Assembly: GCA_036365455.1 (NCBI GenBank) | Contig: JAWQUS010000010.1 | Location: 16,226,001 to 16,290,000 of the forward strand | Direction of reading: 5' to 3' | Length of the DNA: 64,000 nt | From: Macrosoma leucophasiata | Taxonomy: Eukaryota; Arthropoda; Insecta; Lepidoptera; Hedylidae | The notes under the pieces: generated by a model | Told to the model about the DNA's origin: nothing | The model's database searches: none | The model's input: only the letters and a program-made list of their open reading frames with translations | Shown: positions 37,248 to 50,800 of the stretch, piece by piece | Position numbering within the stretch: the first letter of the stretch is position 1 | Layout: the number at the start of each line of letters is the position of its first letter | Made by a program: the position numbers and the translations under genes

Positions 37248-37846
37248 GGGCACGTTCCATTAAACGACCGTAACGCCCTTTGTATCGTTCCACAGGCCCG
37301 TGGTCGTTGGTCTGTGGTCGCAAGTTTATAATTATAAAGTATTATAATAAATCTATGGTTGCAAGAAATGACAGACTGTTTGCATCGGTAATAAACGCTA
37401 CGGCTACTCCCCTCCAGTCCGCCGCGACCGGTGGCCCGTGTTGCTCTATGGTTCGACGTCATATGTGACGTTAATGACCGCTGACCGCAACCGCATCGCC
37501 CATTATATTAAGGTGGGTCGGAGTGGGCTTACACCAAAATTCGAAAAAAGAACGATTTCACTAATGGAACGTACCCAACGTTCAGTTTATCGACCACAAT
37601 GACCGCGACCGCTGTAATTGCTGTGCCACTTGCGGACGTTGCGGGCGAATCTTATAAGTTGAACGCACGCTCGTCACGACGTTTTGGTGAAAGCCCACTC
37701 CAACACACCTATATTATGTGGGTGATGCGGTCGCGAGCAGTGACGTCATCTATGACGTCGAGCGATCGGTCGCGACCACCACGGGCCTTAAGTGGAACGA
37801 AAAAATGGGCGTCGCGGTCGTTGCGGTTGATATATAGAACGTTCCC
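37248..37846. mobile_element. MITE upstream of SUMF1
   Basis: The ends GGGCACGTTCCAT (37248) and, in inverse, GGGAACGTTCTAT (ending 37846) frame a 599-bp element. AAT is present on both flanks and may be a 3-bp target duplication. An internal inverse end TAATGGAACGTACCC at 37562-37576 shows that the left 330 bp alone can also form a TIR unit, so two related elements may be fused. A GGG-start TIR with a 3-bp duplication would fit PIF/Harbinger, but this is tentative. It begins 194 bp upstream of the SUMF1 ATG. Confidence 0.6.
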
Positions 37847-38052
37847 AATGCCGCCATAGCGAGCACCATAGATTGCGCTCAAGATGTGCGTTCCACACAT
37901 TGAGCTGATATGGTCAATGGTTCCACCACAAACCAACGTTCCACATACAGGATTCGCCCACAACGCAGCAGGCGGCCTTTTTACTTCGTGCTCGCGGGTT
38001 GACAAATTGACCTTATAATATTTTGTTAAATGTTTTTACGGCCCTGGAAAAC

Positions 38053-38111
38053 AGGAAGAAGAAAGGCTTATAATTATAAAGACGGGATCTTTATAAGCCT
38101 TTCTTCTTCCT
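38053..38111. repeat. Perfect 21-bp inverted repeat
   Basis: AGGAAGAAGAAAGGCTTATA plus one more A (38053-38073) is exactly inverted at 38091-38111 with a 17-base loop. It lies between SUMF1 and the 3' end of TRABD. Confidence 0.85.
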
Positions 38112-38882
38112 ATTTTCATCTAATTCATAGGATAAAAAATAAAAATGAGATGATTCCGACATAGTGGAAGATTTTAAGATGGGTCTATTTAAGCGATTGG
38201 GACTTTACTAGGATTTTTTACGAAGTACCGATCACTTTTCACCATAGATTTATTATCTACTTAAATCTATGCTTTTCACCGTATCATAATTTTTCTTTCC
38301 TACACCCGTACACGTTAGTAGGCGATGTCTTCGCGTGCGGTGTGGGCTTGAGGCAATACTTCTGTTACAATACTTCTGTGGCAATACAATACTCTCTGCT
38401 GTCTGCTCGGAGTTGATCTGCCCCGCTAAGAGAATCTGCCCCGTTACGACGGGGGCGTTCCACTTATCTCAGCTTTGACGGCGGTTGTAGAGTCGACACA
38501 AGTTTGCAGTTTGCAGCGAAGCAACGTTGGTATTTTTGGAATGGTTAGGAAATAATTTTGCACGAATTGCTTTATTTGGATTTTCAAGTCTTTTTTTATT
38601 TTAAGAGAGCTGAAATTGACTGAATATAAATTCAGTCCACATACATATCTACTTATAGGGGCTGGTTATAGAGTTGATTAGCAACTGATAGCTACCAATA
38701 TACCCACCTACTTTATAACTGTACTTACATACTATCTAAATCGTAGTTCAATTATTATAATTGTGTTTTTCTCTAAGTATAAATACCTACTTATGTAGGT
38801 ATCACTTCTGTCTTCACATAGGTGTAGGTTAATAAAACAACGAATAGGTATATATATAGGTATATGTACACTTTTCGCATTT

Positions 38883-38888
38883 TTTATT
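38883..38888 (-). terminator. Polyadenylation signal overlapping the TRABD stop
   Basis: The stop codon TAA (38890-38888) runs directly into ATAAA, so an AATAAA hexamer begins at the last base of the stop. If used, the 3' UTR would be only a few dozen bases. Confidence 0.5.
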
Positions 38889-41800
38889 TATCCAAAAAAT
38901 ATTCTAAATAAAAATGAGAATAATAAAAAATAAAACGTAAATTTAATTCCTTTTCTAATCAATGTCATATAGAAAGATGGTCGTGGAACTCTGAAATAAA
39001 AAATAGCACATTTTATCAAAATTATGGATATGTACGTTATTATATGTACGCTTCGCAGGCCGCGAGAAGTGAAACACCGGCTACACAATTAAAATATTAA
39101 TCAATAAGTTAGCAAAAACAATTTTTATTCCGTTTTTTATACCGGAAATCACAGGGCCGTACAATACACCTTTACCTAATTACACCTGGCCGGAATACGA
39201 TGGTGCTGAACACTGCCATTTAGCGGCAAGTAATCTAATTGTAAATGCAGTAGGTAATGCGGTGGTGCCTGCACCCACGAGCTCCGACACTCAAGCTCTA
39301 CCACTAGTAAAAATAATATTTAAAAGCTGTTTTATCAAGACGATCACTAGTATATATATTTTTACACCGATACTATCATTTACACAAAGCCTCTTTCTTA
39401 TTCATTACGAACGGTGAGTGATACACCACAGCGCGCAAAGATCTCATCTCGACCGCGTTTAACTTATTTTAATGCTCTTTCCTGCATACCCAGCTCTCGC
39501 TTCCATATAAAAGCGTTGGAGTAAGTACAGCGTTATGTACGGCTAGTCGAGCCCGCTGGCCGACATGTTTCGATTCTAGCAGCTTACCCAGCGCTCCATT
39601 CACGCAATTCCCTGCAAGCACTCTTCTTTCTATGTCAGTGGTGGTACCTACCATCCTTGATAGAAGCACATCCAAGATATACAATTTCATCCACCTGTTC
39701 TAACACTGCATCACTTACCTCTTGCATTTGTTCTCTGTTCATCTCTTTCAAATACTAATACTTTAGTTTTATTCACATTCAATTGTAAGCCTTTTTCCAT
39801 ACAATCCTCTTTCATGGTTCAAGGTAACGCATCTGTATTTTGACCTTGATCTTTGTGTGGGTGTCTATAGGCTACAGTAATCACTTAACATCGATGTGAG
39901 CTGCATGCTTGTTTGCCACTTCCAAAACATAAAAAAAGTTACTCAGTAGGTATTTTCCTTTAGGCCTATCTAGGATTATTAACATATTCTCTGGCCTATC
40001 TCCCATTTTCAATTTTTTTTTTTCAAAATTATAGATGGCTACTTATTGACGCACTAAAATGTATTCCTCACCTTTAAAGCACAAGACATGTTTGAAGTTA
40101 ACTTGTCTACAAAAAGTTTTAGTCACTGAAAATAAATGAAATCAATATGTACTCAGTTATTGTTGAACAGTTATTCAGTGAAATAACAGTAAACTTACGA
40201 GAGTAGTGGCACAATATCCTCCTGTTTCATTTTGCCATAATATTTTGTTATGCCATCCACGTGTCCCATCCCAACGACGGCCAGCACGCGAGGTTCAGTT
40301 ACTATTGAGAAAACATTCACACTGACTTATTAATTACTAGCTGTGCCCGCGACTTCGTCTACGTGAGAAAAAATATGTTTGTTCAGTATCTACCCGGGCG
40401 AAGTCGTGGGCGCAGCTAGTATAAAAGTAGCCTAAGTTACTCCTTATTACATCAGCTATCTGCCAGTGAAACTCCCGTAAGAATCGGAGACACTCAAATT
40501 CTATTTATTTGTATGTAGGTATGAATGTTTGTATGGAGATAAAAGTAGCCTAGGTTACTCCTTATTACATCAGTTACCTACCCGTGGAAGTCCCGTCAAA
40601 GTTGGACACACCCCAATTCTACTTATTTGTATGTAGATATGTATGTATGTATGGATGTATGGAGATAAAAGTAGCCTAAGTTACTCCTTATTACATCAGC
40701 TACCTACCCGTGGAAGTCCCGTCAAAGTCGGATACACTCCAATTCTACTTAATTGTATGTAGGTATGTATGAATGTATGTATGGAGATAAAAGTAGCCTA
40801 AGTTACTCCTTATCACATCAGCTGTCTGTCAGTGAAAGTCCCGTCAAAATCGGTCCAGCCGTTCCCAAGATTAGCCCCACCAAACAGACAGACAGACAAA
40901 AATTGTAAAAAATGTTGTTTTGGTATATGTACCGTGTATTCATACAATATATAACAAACACTAAATGCTAAGTGAAACTTATCACAATTATTATTAAAAA
41001 CCGCAAATAGAATATGGCGTTTCTGAAATTAGCATGCACAAACACACAGACAAACATACATTTTTTCGGGATAAAAAGTACCCAGTGTTGTGCGCCAAAC
41101 GTCAAAGTATAAAAAATGAATGAATGTATCTTCACGCCAGGTCTCTAACGGGTTGGGCAGAGAGTGTAGAGCGCCAGATATCCCGGTTCTGACAAACCTC
41201 TCGTGCCTCGTCTACTTTTATCATTCTCGTCATACATGCACGCCGATTCCTAAGACTTTTGATCCCACCATCAGACAGAACTCGACCTATTTGGTAATGG
41301 TAGGTCAGTCTTGGTCTTCCTGGGCCTCTGCAACCATCCACATTCGCATTGTATATCTGTTTAGTCATTCGCTCATTTGACATTATTTCTATATGCCCGA
41401 ACCATCGGAGCATGCCTTTTTCATTTTTACACCGATACTATCATTCACACAAAGCCTCTTTCTTACATCTTCATTACGAACGCGATCGGTGAGCGATACA
41501 CCGCAGATCTTGCGCAATGATCACATCTCGACCGCGTTCAACTTACTTTCATGCTCTTTTTTGCATACCCAGCTCTCGCTTCCATATAAAAGCGTTGGAG
41601 TAAGTACAGCATTATGTACGGCTAGTCGCGCCCGCTGGCTGAGATGTTTAGATTCTAGCAGCTTACCCAACGCTCCATTCACGCAATTCCCAGCAAGCAC
41701 TCTTCTTTCTATGTCAGTGGTGTACCTACCATCCTTGCTAAAAGCACATCCAAGATATACAATTTCATCCACCTGTTCTAACACTGCATCATCTACTACT

Positions 41801-44800
41801 ACCCTTGCATTTGTTCTCTGCTCATCTCTTTCAAATACTAATACTTTAGTTTTATCCACATTCAATTGTAAGCCCTTCTCCATACAATCCTCTTTCATGA
41901 CTGTGACTAGTGCTTGTAGCCCAGATGGTGTAGAGCTAACAATTACCGCATCATCTGCGTAAAGCAGACAGTTCACCACTCAGTCACCCATACGCACTCC
42001 CACATCCATCAACTTCACCCGCTGGAGGCATTTGTCCAGATATTTGATAAACAGCCTAAACGAAAGCACGCAACCCTGTCTGACACCGATGTTAACATCA
42101 AACCAGGGTGACATGTTACCATCTACCCACACATATGCTTGACAGCCCACACACGTGGACTATATTGCACGGAACAGACTGCCATCAATACCATACTCTG
42201 GCAAAATGTCCCACAGCTCCTTTCGTAATACCCTATCAAACGCTTTCTCCAAATCCACAAAACCGCAGAAAACCTTCTGGCTCACAGCCAGATGCTTCTC
42301 TACGATGTTGCGGAGGGAGAAAACTTGATCCATACATCCTCTTCCAGTTCTGAAAAACCAGTCAAAGTATACCAAATTTCATTGTAATCGCCCCGGTAGA
42401 TTTTGTGTGATGCTTGAACAAACAGACAGGCAGACAGACAAAAAATTTTCTAATCACATATTTGTGTTCGGTGTCGATCTAGTACTATCCCCTGGTATTT
42501 ATTTTTTCAATATTTTTTATGTACAGAAATTACACTTCTACAGTTTTATTAAAAGTATAGATTTTAATAACTTGACCGTACATAGAGTCGTTGAATCCAG
42601 TGGCATAGCTAGCGTAGGTGGCACGATATTGTAGTACGTAGTAGGTACCAACTTATTTATACGAATTCACGGTCAGGTAGCATCCTACTAGTGTTGCCAG
42701 GTGTCCGTATTTGCGCGGGACGTGCCGATTTTCAGGGTTCTGGGGACTCGTCCCGATTCACACCCGATCGGGATCTTAAATGTCCCGATAAATCAATCAT
42801 CATCATTACCTCAACCGAAAGACGTCCACTGCTAGACAAACTTTTGACTTGCTTTTGTTTACTGTCCCGATTTTTACCCGTCGGTCCCGAATTATTTTAC
42901 CTACTGTCCCGATTTAAATCAAATCGCACCTGGCAACACTACATTGTATCCCACCCACAGCTACGCCACTGGTTAAAGCGCAACTGAATCGATTCATTTA
43001 ATTTCATTTTCTTTCTCTAAAATACGTAATAGGTAACTAAGCATAGTAAACACTCTACGATTTGGTTAGTAGATATCGTTGCGATTTTTCGATTAGGTAC
43101 CGTTGATTACTATGAAGACCATGGGGGAGCGGGCAGTTTGGCTTTAGGGAAGGACAGATTGCCTCTAGGGGGCCAGGTTGGTACATATTTATGGGGTATA
43201 AGGTGTTTTGCTGTAAATTGTGCTGTTTTTTATCTCTAGGGAGGGGCAGCTGCCCCCTGTGCCACCCCTGGCAACGCCTATGTACCTCAGTGCCGTATGG
43301 TAGTAGAGTCCAATTTGTAATGATTTTGGATGACCAGAAACTTCTTAGATATTACCATCAAAAAGTAGGTATTAATAATATATTACCGGCCCGAACACAC
43401 TCCTGCAGCGAATACGCGAGACATTTATCTCGCTCGTCCACAAACACATGGAAAATTTTCTTGAAAGCCGGCACTTCCCTTGTTATTTCCTCAAACTGCG
43501 CTTGTACGAAATCTTTATTTTTGTATTTTTCCAATGAATGTTTGCTGCAATATTAGGGAACTGATAAGTTTCACATTGCTGTTTCTTCCATGTCCAAAAT
43601 CCTTGTTTGTGTGTGTTATGTTTAATAACACGTCACGTCACGTCACATATTTAGGTAGGTATATTAATTTTCACCTCGAAAAATTATATACCAATCTGAA
43701 ATCTAGCATAAGCCAGATGTATTATTATTATTATGGAGGCCTAAATACCCTACCTATAGGTACTTCGTCAGTAATAAGTATCTACCAGATATTTTTTCAC
43801 TAGCTGTAGCTTTATATATTGATATAATTTATTTAACATAATTATGTAATTAAAATTAAATTGAAGAGAGATGAATGAGGTTATCACGACCTACACTACC
43901 TCCTGGGGATAATTTATAGACATATCTACTTGTAAAGGATAGAATCAATAAGCGTCGTGTTTCATTATGAAAATAAGTAAAGTCAGTAAAGCTCGCAATG
44001 ACCGCTAGGTGTATGTTGGTTGTATGCAGCGGCAGTTTTTAATTCGATATAACTCGTTAGGTTCTCATAGTAGGCATGTAATATTTGAGTATGATGATAA
44101 AAGAATTGTTGTCTAGCGATTGCCATAGAAAATATTAAATTTGGAGGTGTAGGTATTTTCGGTTAGTCGAAAGGGTCGTCCACGGAGAGGTGACCGACAG
44201 AGCACCTGATCCACCTGCGGCGGCGGGGGTGAAGTGCGGGGAAGTGACGCGGAGGAAGCGTAAATACGCAGCGCACTTTTTTAGAGCTCAGTCAGTGGCA
44301 TAGCTCGGCGTAGGAATGTCTAATAATTCATATTCACGACCAACCCCACGCATGGCATAGGCAGATCAGTAGTTATCGACTGGCAAAGTTCGCTGTAGTA
44401 GACACTATTATGAGATGTTTGATAAAAACTGTAATGTAAATTAGGTATTTTGCTGTATACTTATCACACACACACTGGCCCGAAGACGTGCACGGAGATG
44501 CGACCACGTAGCGCGCGTAGAAAGTAAAGAAATTGAGAAATTATAACACAAATTGTACAAAATGTTCCGGTTAGAAATATCAATTTGTATGTAGGTAGAT
44601 TCAATTAGTTTGTTCACAGCTGATGTTGAATTCAACATTTTGTATGGAGAGAGAGGTGAAAGTCGCTGTATTTTCGTAAATAGCAAAGATACTAGGCTGA
44701 AAGTTATGTACGAGATGTATTTTTGTTGCCCCCTCAGGGAAATGTATGTATAAAGAGTGTAAGTAGACTCACAATACGGAAAAACGAATGTACCTAATCT

Positions 44801-47800
44801 TACTTGTTAGATAAAATTGTCTCTCACGCTTAGAATAAAGGAGATAGGCAGATACCGTTTGCGGTTTTTAATTGTATTTAGGTTTGGCTAGCGATATACA
44901 ATCGTGTCATAGGTGATAGAGCATGACAGAGCCCCTAAAAAATTATGTGTTTCTAATAAGTAAAAACTTTGAAAGTGTATTGAATTAGAATAAGAATCTA
45001 ATAAGAATTGTATAAGAAAATTTAATAGAATAAGAGATATTGCGTATGAAATGTATCAAGGCGGGGGCGGGTCAGCAGAGATGTATGACGGTGGTAGGAA
45101 ATTAGACCGTATATGTAATGATTTAGAGTCCTATCTCTATTGACCCGGACCTTCGTGACGTTCGATTTTTGGGCGTGTCACGGCATTTTGACATGGAAGG
45201 AGACGGTTTGGAAGCGTATATAACTCGGTACATTTCGTTGCTAGTTTGTCCTCGTTCGATTCTCCGCAAGAAAAGTGCTTCCAGACCGTGAAGGTATTGC
45301 CAGTGAAAGTTTAGAATAGTACCAGACCCCCTGGTTCGCTAGTTAGTTATAGTATAGTGAAATAAGCTAGTGAATAAGTTAGAATAGTAAGAACCATTGA
45401 AGAACCGAAAAATACAGTCCATTTTAAATCACATCGATGCAGATTTGTGTTTGACTTTGGTGTAAAAGCCATTTGTCCCCCACAAAGTTCTGGTCCATCG
45501 ACGCCGGATTAGTAGGCCACCAGCGGCCATCCGGGAAAGGAAACAAAAGGGTACTGGTAACGACCGGCAAGGAAGAGCCGGAGTAGGATACCGGCGCGTT
45601 GATTAACGGATCGGAACGTGCATTCCAGGTCTCGCAGTCTGAGGGCGAGGCCAGGGAACGACGAGGAACAGGGTCGACGTGCAGCGAGACCAGGGCGCCA
45701 AGCAGGCGTCAGCAGCTGCACCTCGGGGTCAACGGGCATCGTGGCTTGGGCGCTATCCAGCGCCAGCGACCACACAAGCTCCAGGTCGACGGGCATCGCA
45801 GCTTCGGCGTTTTGAACGCCAGCACCGTCATCGCTCAGGCATTGTGGCCTTGAGCACGGGCGATACTCGGGCTTGACCGCCTTGAGCACGGGCCGTGCGG
45901 CTTGGGCGCTCTACCAGCGTCAGCGACCGCAGCGGGCCGGGTCGGCGAGCATCACAGCGCGGGCGTTTCGAACGCCAGCGTTTTCACCGCTTGGGCAGCC
46001 GCCTTGAGCAGGGGCGTACGGCGCGGCGTTTCGTACGCTAGCGCATACGCAACTCGGGCGGGACCGCCCTGAGCATCGCAGCTTGGGCGCCTTCATCGGA
46101 GCAGCCGGGACGTCGGGTCAACGGCGTCGGCGGCGGCGGCTTCGTGGCAGCGTCAGCGTCTGCACAGCTCAGCACAGCGGCATCGGGCGGGTGCGGCCGA
46201 GCATCGGGACGTCGGCGGCGCCTGCAACTTCGCGGATCGCGGATACGGACGGATATACAGTGAGTCGTAATCCGTGTATATTTTCGGGCCAGTGTATTTG
46301 TGTGTGTGTTAGGCCGTTAGGAATTTTTAAATTTTTATTTTTTGTTGAATTGTGTTACTGTGTAGGGACCATCTCAGTTAGGGAGGTAGGGACCTATTTC
46401 AGTGTAGTTGAGGTAGTTAAACAGTGATGATGCCAAGGAGTCCACCTACCACTAGGAAGCGCGCGGCGCTTAGGGTCATACCAGACTATCCAGAGTCTCC
46501 TTCCGAGGCTCCGCAGGACGTACCATTGCCAGGGACCAGTAGGACCGAGCAAGTAGTTACCGAACAGGAAACTTTAGGTACGCGGCCGCCATCGGTTTGT
46601 TCGCGACGGTCAACCGATAGTGCGCGCGCTAGGCGGGAGCAAATTAATACGGAAACAGACATGTTAAAGGCACGAATTAGGCAGTTAGAAATAGAAGCCG
46701 GTTTAGTGGATAAGCAGATAGCTAAGGATAGGGTAACGCCGCCGGAAGAAACTGATAGAGATAGTGTGAATGGGCAAATAGATGCGAACGAAAGGGTAGA
46801 ACATTGGTTACAGGATAGTCATCCCCCGCGGGAATTTCTACGGGGGGAGGATAGGCTAGGGGATGGTAGGGCGCCGAATAATAGTAAACAAGACGAGCCC
46901 GCCAAAACCAATATCTCTAAAGACGAAGTCCTGGATCGTTTAGTGTACGCGTTAGAGAATATGTCGCGGGGTCGACCCCCACCACGACAGGCCCAGGAGT
47001 TACCCTTATTTGATGGGGACCCTAGGGAGTGGTTGCCATTCAAAGCAGCGATGAGGGATTCTATGCAGAATTATAGACTCACGGACATAGAGAATTTGGC
47101 TAGGTTGAGGGCGTGCTTGCGGGGTCCGGCACGACAGGCGGTGTCGGCCCTTTTATATTCGGCGTCAGACCCAGATAGAATTATGAAGACCCTAGAACAA
47201 TGTTTCGGTCGCCCAGGCACTATTATAGACCAGGCAGTAGGGGAGGTAATGCGACTACCTAATGTGGGGGCATCGGCAAATGAGTTAAATATCTTTGCGG
47301 TTAAAGTACAAAATGTAGTCACTGTAATTGAAAGTGTGGATCCGGTAGGTAGAAATACGGATCCACGGCTACCTAGAATGTTAAGTGAGAAACTTAGTCC
47401 CCACCTTAAAAACAAGTGGTATGACTATGCTTTCGATAGGGCGGACGGGCCGGAATCCGAGTTAACTAGATTAGCGAACTTTCTCATGAAGGAGGCTGAT
47501 AGGGCTATTCAGTTCTCATACGAGAAAAGCACAGTAGCAAGCGCGCGCGCAGTGCAGCCGCCGGCATCGCGGCCTACGTTTAAAAAGTTAGACCGCGCGC
47601 GCCGGCCGGTGTATAACACAACAGAGGCGGCTATTACATGTCTTTGTTGTGGTAGTGGGCACCGGACCGATGCGTGCGGTAAGGTTGTAGCGATGTCAGT
47701 ACAGGAGCGCTGGAACTGGGCACGGGAAGCGCGAATTTGCTATCAGTGTTTAAACGGGAAACATAGACGTTTTCAATGTAAGGCAAAGCGATGTGGTAAG

Positions 47801-50800
47801 GGTGATTGCACACGATCACACCACATGCTGTTGCATTCCGAGCCGCGGCCGGAAGTAAAAGAGGTACAAATAGAGTCAGTAATTACGGCGTCGGCGCATA
47901 CGCCAGTTGATAGCACGCAGGTACTTCTTAAGGTCTGCCCTGTCACAATAGGGGGTGGCAGGGGCAAGGGGGTACAGACCTACGCGTTATTAGATGAGGG
48001 GTCCACTATCACTTTGATCGACGAGCAGTTGGCAAAGTCGATAGGGGCCCAGGGCCCAGTCCGCGCCCTGAATATAATAGGTGCTAATTCTAGTCAGCAG
48101 GAGTCGGAAAGCCGATTAGTAGGTATTAGCTTGGCCGGGCAGAGCGGACGCCCCTTTAAGATTAAAGCGCGTACGGTACGGAACCTTACTTTAGGTAGGC
48201 AGACCGTTAGTAAAGAATTGTTACGAATGTCGCATTTTAGAGCTTTACCACCGGATGCGGTGTGTTATGAGGGAGTGAGACCTCAAATTCTCATAGGTGC
48301 GGATAATTGGCATCTTATAGTGTCGCGGAAGTTGGTGACCGGTAGCCGTAGGCAACCGGCCGCGTCACTGACCCAGTTGGGATGGGTCATACATGGGTCA
48401 ATGCCTAAAAGCATTGTTGTTAATAGGGCGTCGGTGTTGCATGTGCACACCACGCAGAGTCCCTCAGATACGAATCTGAATGATATAGTGCGGTCCCATT
48501 TTGAAATTGACTCTCTTGGTATAGGCAGAGAACCAAGGGTAGTCCCGGGGGAGGAGCGCGCATTGGAAATAGTAAAAAGAACTATAGCAAAAGTAAATGG
48601 CCGTTATGAAGTGGGGTTGCCATGGGTCAGTGACGATGCAACCCTTCCGCCTAGCTATAACATGGCACATAGCCGTTTAGTAGGTATTGAACGTAAAATG
48701 GATAGGTCTCAGGAGTTTAGGGAGGCTTATACGGCTCAAATAGATAGTTTAATAGAGAAAGGCTACGCGGAGCCCTTAGGAGAGGCAAATACCTACAGTC
48801 AAAAGGAATGGTATTTGCCTCATTTTGCAGTTACAAACCCTAATAAACCGGGAAAGGTGCGTTTGGTATTCGATGCGGCGGCAAAATCGAATGGGAAATG
48901 TTTAAACGACATCTTATTAGAAGGTCCGGATTTATTACAGTCTCTGAATAAAGTTTTATATGGATTCAGGGTAGGCAGGATAGCATTGACCGCGGATATC
49001 CGCGAGATGTTTTTAAGAATTAAAATTAGGGAGGAGGACCGCGTAGCACAACAGTTTCTGTGGCGGGGGGAGGATCGTGTGAGCCCCCCCAGAAAGTATG
49101 TAATGACGTCTATGATATTTGGAGCGCGCAGTTCGCCGTTTTTGGCACATAGTGTGAGGGATGAAAACGCAGCGGTTTATAAAACTTCACACCCGCTGGC
49201 GTTTGACACCATTACCACTAGTACATATATGGATGATTGGATAGTTAGTTTTGACTCTGAGGAGACTGCCCGGCGCACGGTAGGCGAGGTACGTCACGTG
49301 CACGCGCAGGCGGGTTTTGATTTAGCGGGTTGGAGTTCGAATCTCGACTCTGTAATATCTGAGGTACCGGAAAGTGATCGCGCTCACGCACCAAAGGAAA
49401 TAGCGGGGAATGCGTTTATTGAAGATAGGGCTTTAGGTATTTTGTGGCAACCTAAAAGCGATGAGTTAGGCTTCAATACTAGCATGCCTAGGGTACCTAC
49501 GGACGTCCGGAACTTAACACGGGTACCTACGAAACGCGAGGCATTGAGTGCAGTCATGTCGGTTTTCGATCCGCTAGGTTTATTGAGTCCATATACTATA
49601 GTGGCAAAAATTATCCTACAGGAACTGTGGCGACAGGACCTAGGGTGGGATGAACCGCTTCCCCATGAGCAGGCAGTAGCTTTCGCTGATTGGCAGGCAG
49701 ATTTAGAATACATTAACCGTCTTAAGATACCGCGATGTTATGACAAGCGTGAGGATATAGTGGATAGGCAGTTACATGTATTTTGCGATGCAAGCGAACA
49801 AGCGTACGCGGCAGTGGCGTATTGGCGATTTGTAGATAGCTCAGGGGTAGTGAGGGTGTCGTTGGTGGCCGGGAAAGCAAAGGTAGCACCAATAAAAACT
49901 CAAAGTATCCCGCGATTAGAACTGCAGGCGGCTTTAATAGGTGCGCGCTTAGCTAGTGACGTCATAGACAAACATCCCTGGTCAGATGTAGGGGTGTGTT
50001 TTTGGACAGATTCGACAACCGTATTGCAATGGATAAGGAATGACACGGTTAGGTATAAACCGTATGTAGCACATAGGCTAGCGGAGATAGTAGAATTAAC
50101 GAAAACCGAACAGTGGAGGTGGGTTCCCACCGCATCGAATGTAGCTGACGATGCGACGAGGGTTGGCCACTCGCGATTGGGCCCCTCCTCCAGATGGTGC
50201 ACCGGCCCCTCGTTTCTCTTAAGAAATGAGGAACCACCATCGAGTGCGTTCGGAAAGGAGTTGGTCGCGCCGCTGGAGGAGGTTTTGGTTACACACACGA
50301 GGTGTAGCCCATGCCTAATCGCAGTGGAACGATTTTCATCGTACGACCGCCTTGTCCGTGCCCTGGCTTACGTGTTATTATTCATAGATAGATGCAAAAA
50401 GATTCCTTCAAGTTTAGATACAAAATACACACGACGTGCGGAATTGTTAATAATTTCGCAGGCGCAGCGCGCAAGCTTTCCGTGTGAAATAGACAGACTT
50501 AGAGTAGGTAAAACGGTTGATCGGTCTAGTAAAATTTATAAATTGGATCCCGTCATAGGAGAGGACGGTCTTATGAGATTGAATGGTAGGATAGATGCGG
50601 CAAACATACCAGCTCAGCGTAAAAATCCACCTATTTTGGACGGGCGGAGCCTGTTAGCTAAGTTATATATAAAACGTGAACACGAACGTAACAATCATAT
50701 GGGTAGAGAGGCGCTAGTTAACAATATTAGACATCAGTTTTGGATAACGCGGCTTCGTCCGGCAGTTAGAACGATAGTAGGGCGGTGTGTCAGGTGTAGG

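Noticed and set aside
44441..44686. 81-codon frame in each LTR as an accessory gene
   Set aside because: It is on the strand opposite to element transcription, has no domain, and is present simply because the LTRs are identical.
45599..45889. Several overlapping frames on both strands at the start of the leader
   Set aside because: They result from GC-rich, stop-poor sequence and have no recognisable product.
46083..46427. Separate small gene before Gag-Pol
   Set aside because: Low-complexity Arg-rich translation of the GC-rich leader repeat; no domain. The overlap with the Gag-Pol start is noted but not enough.
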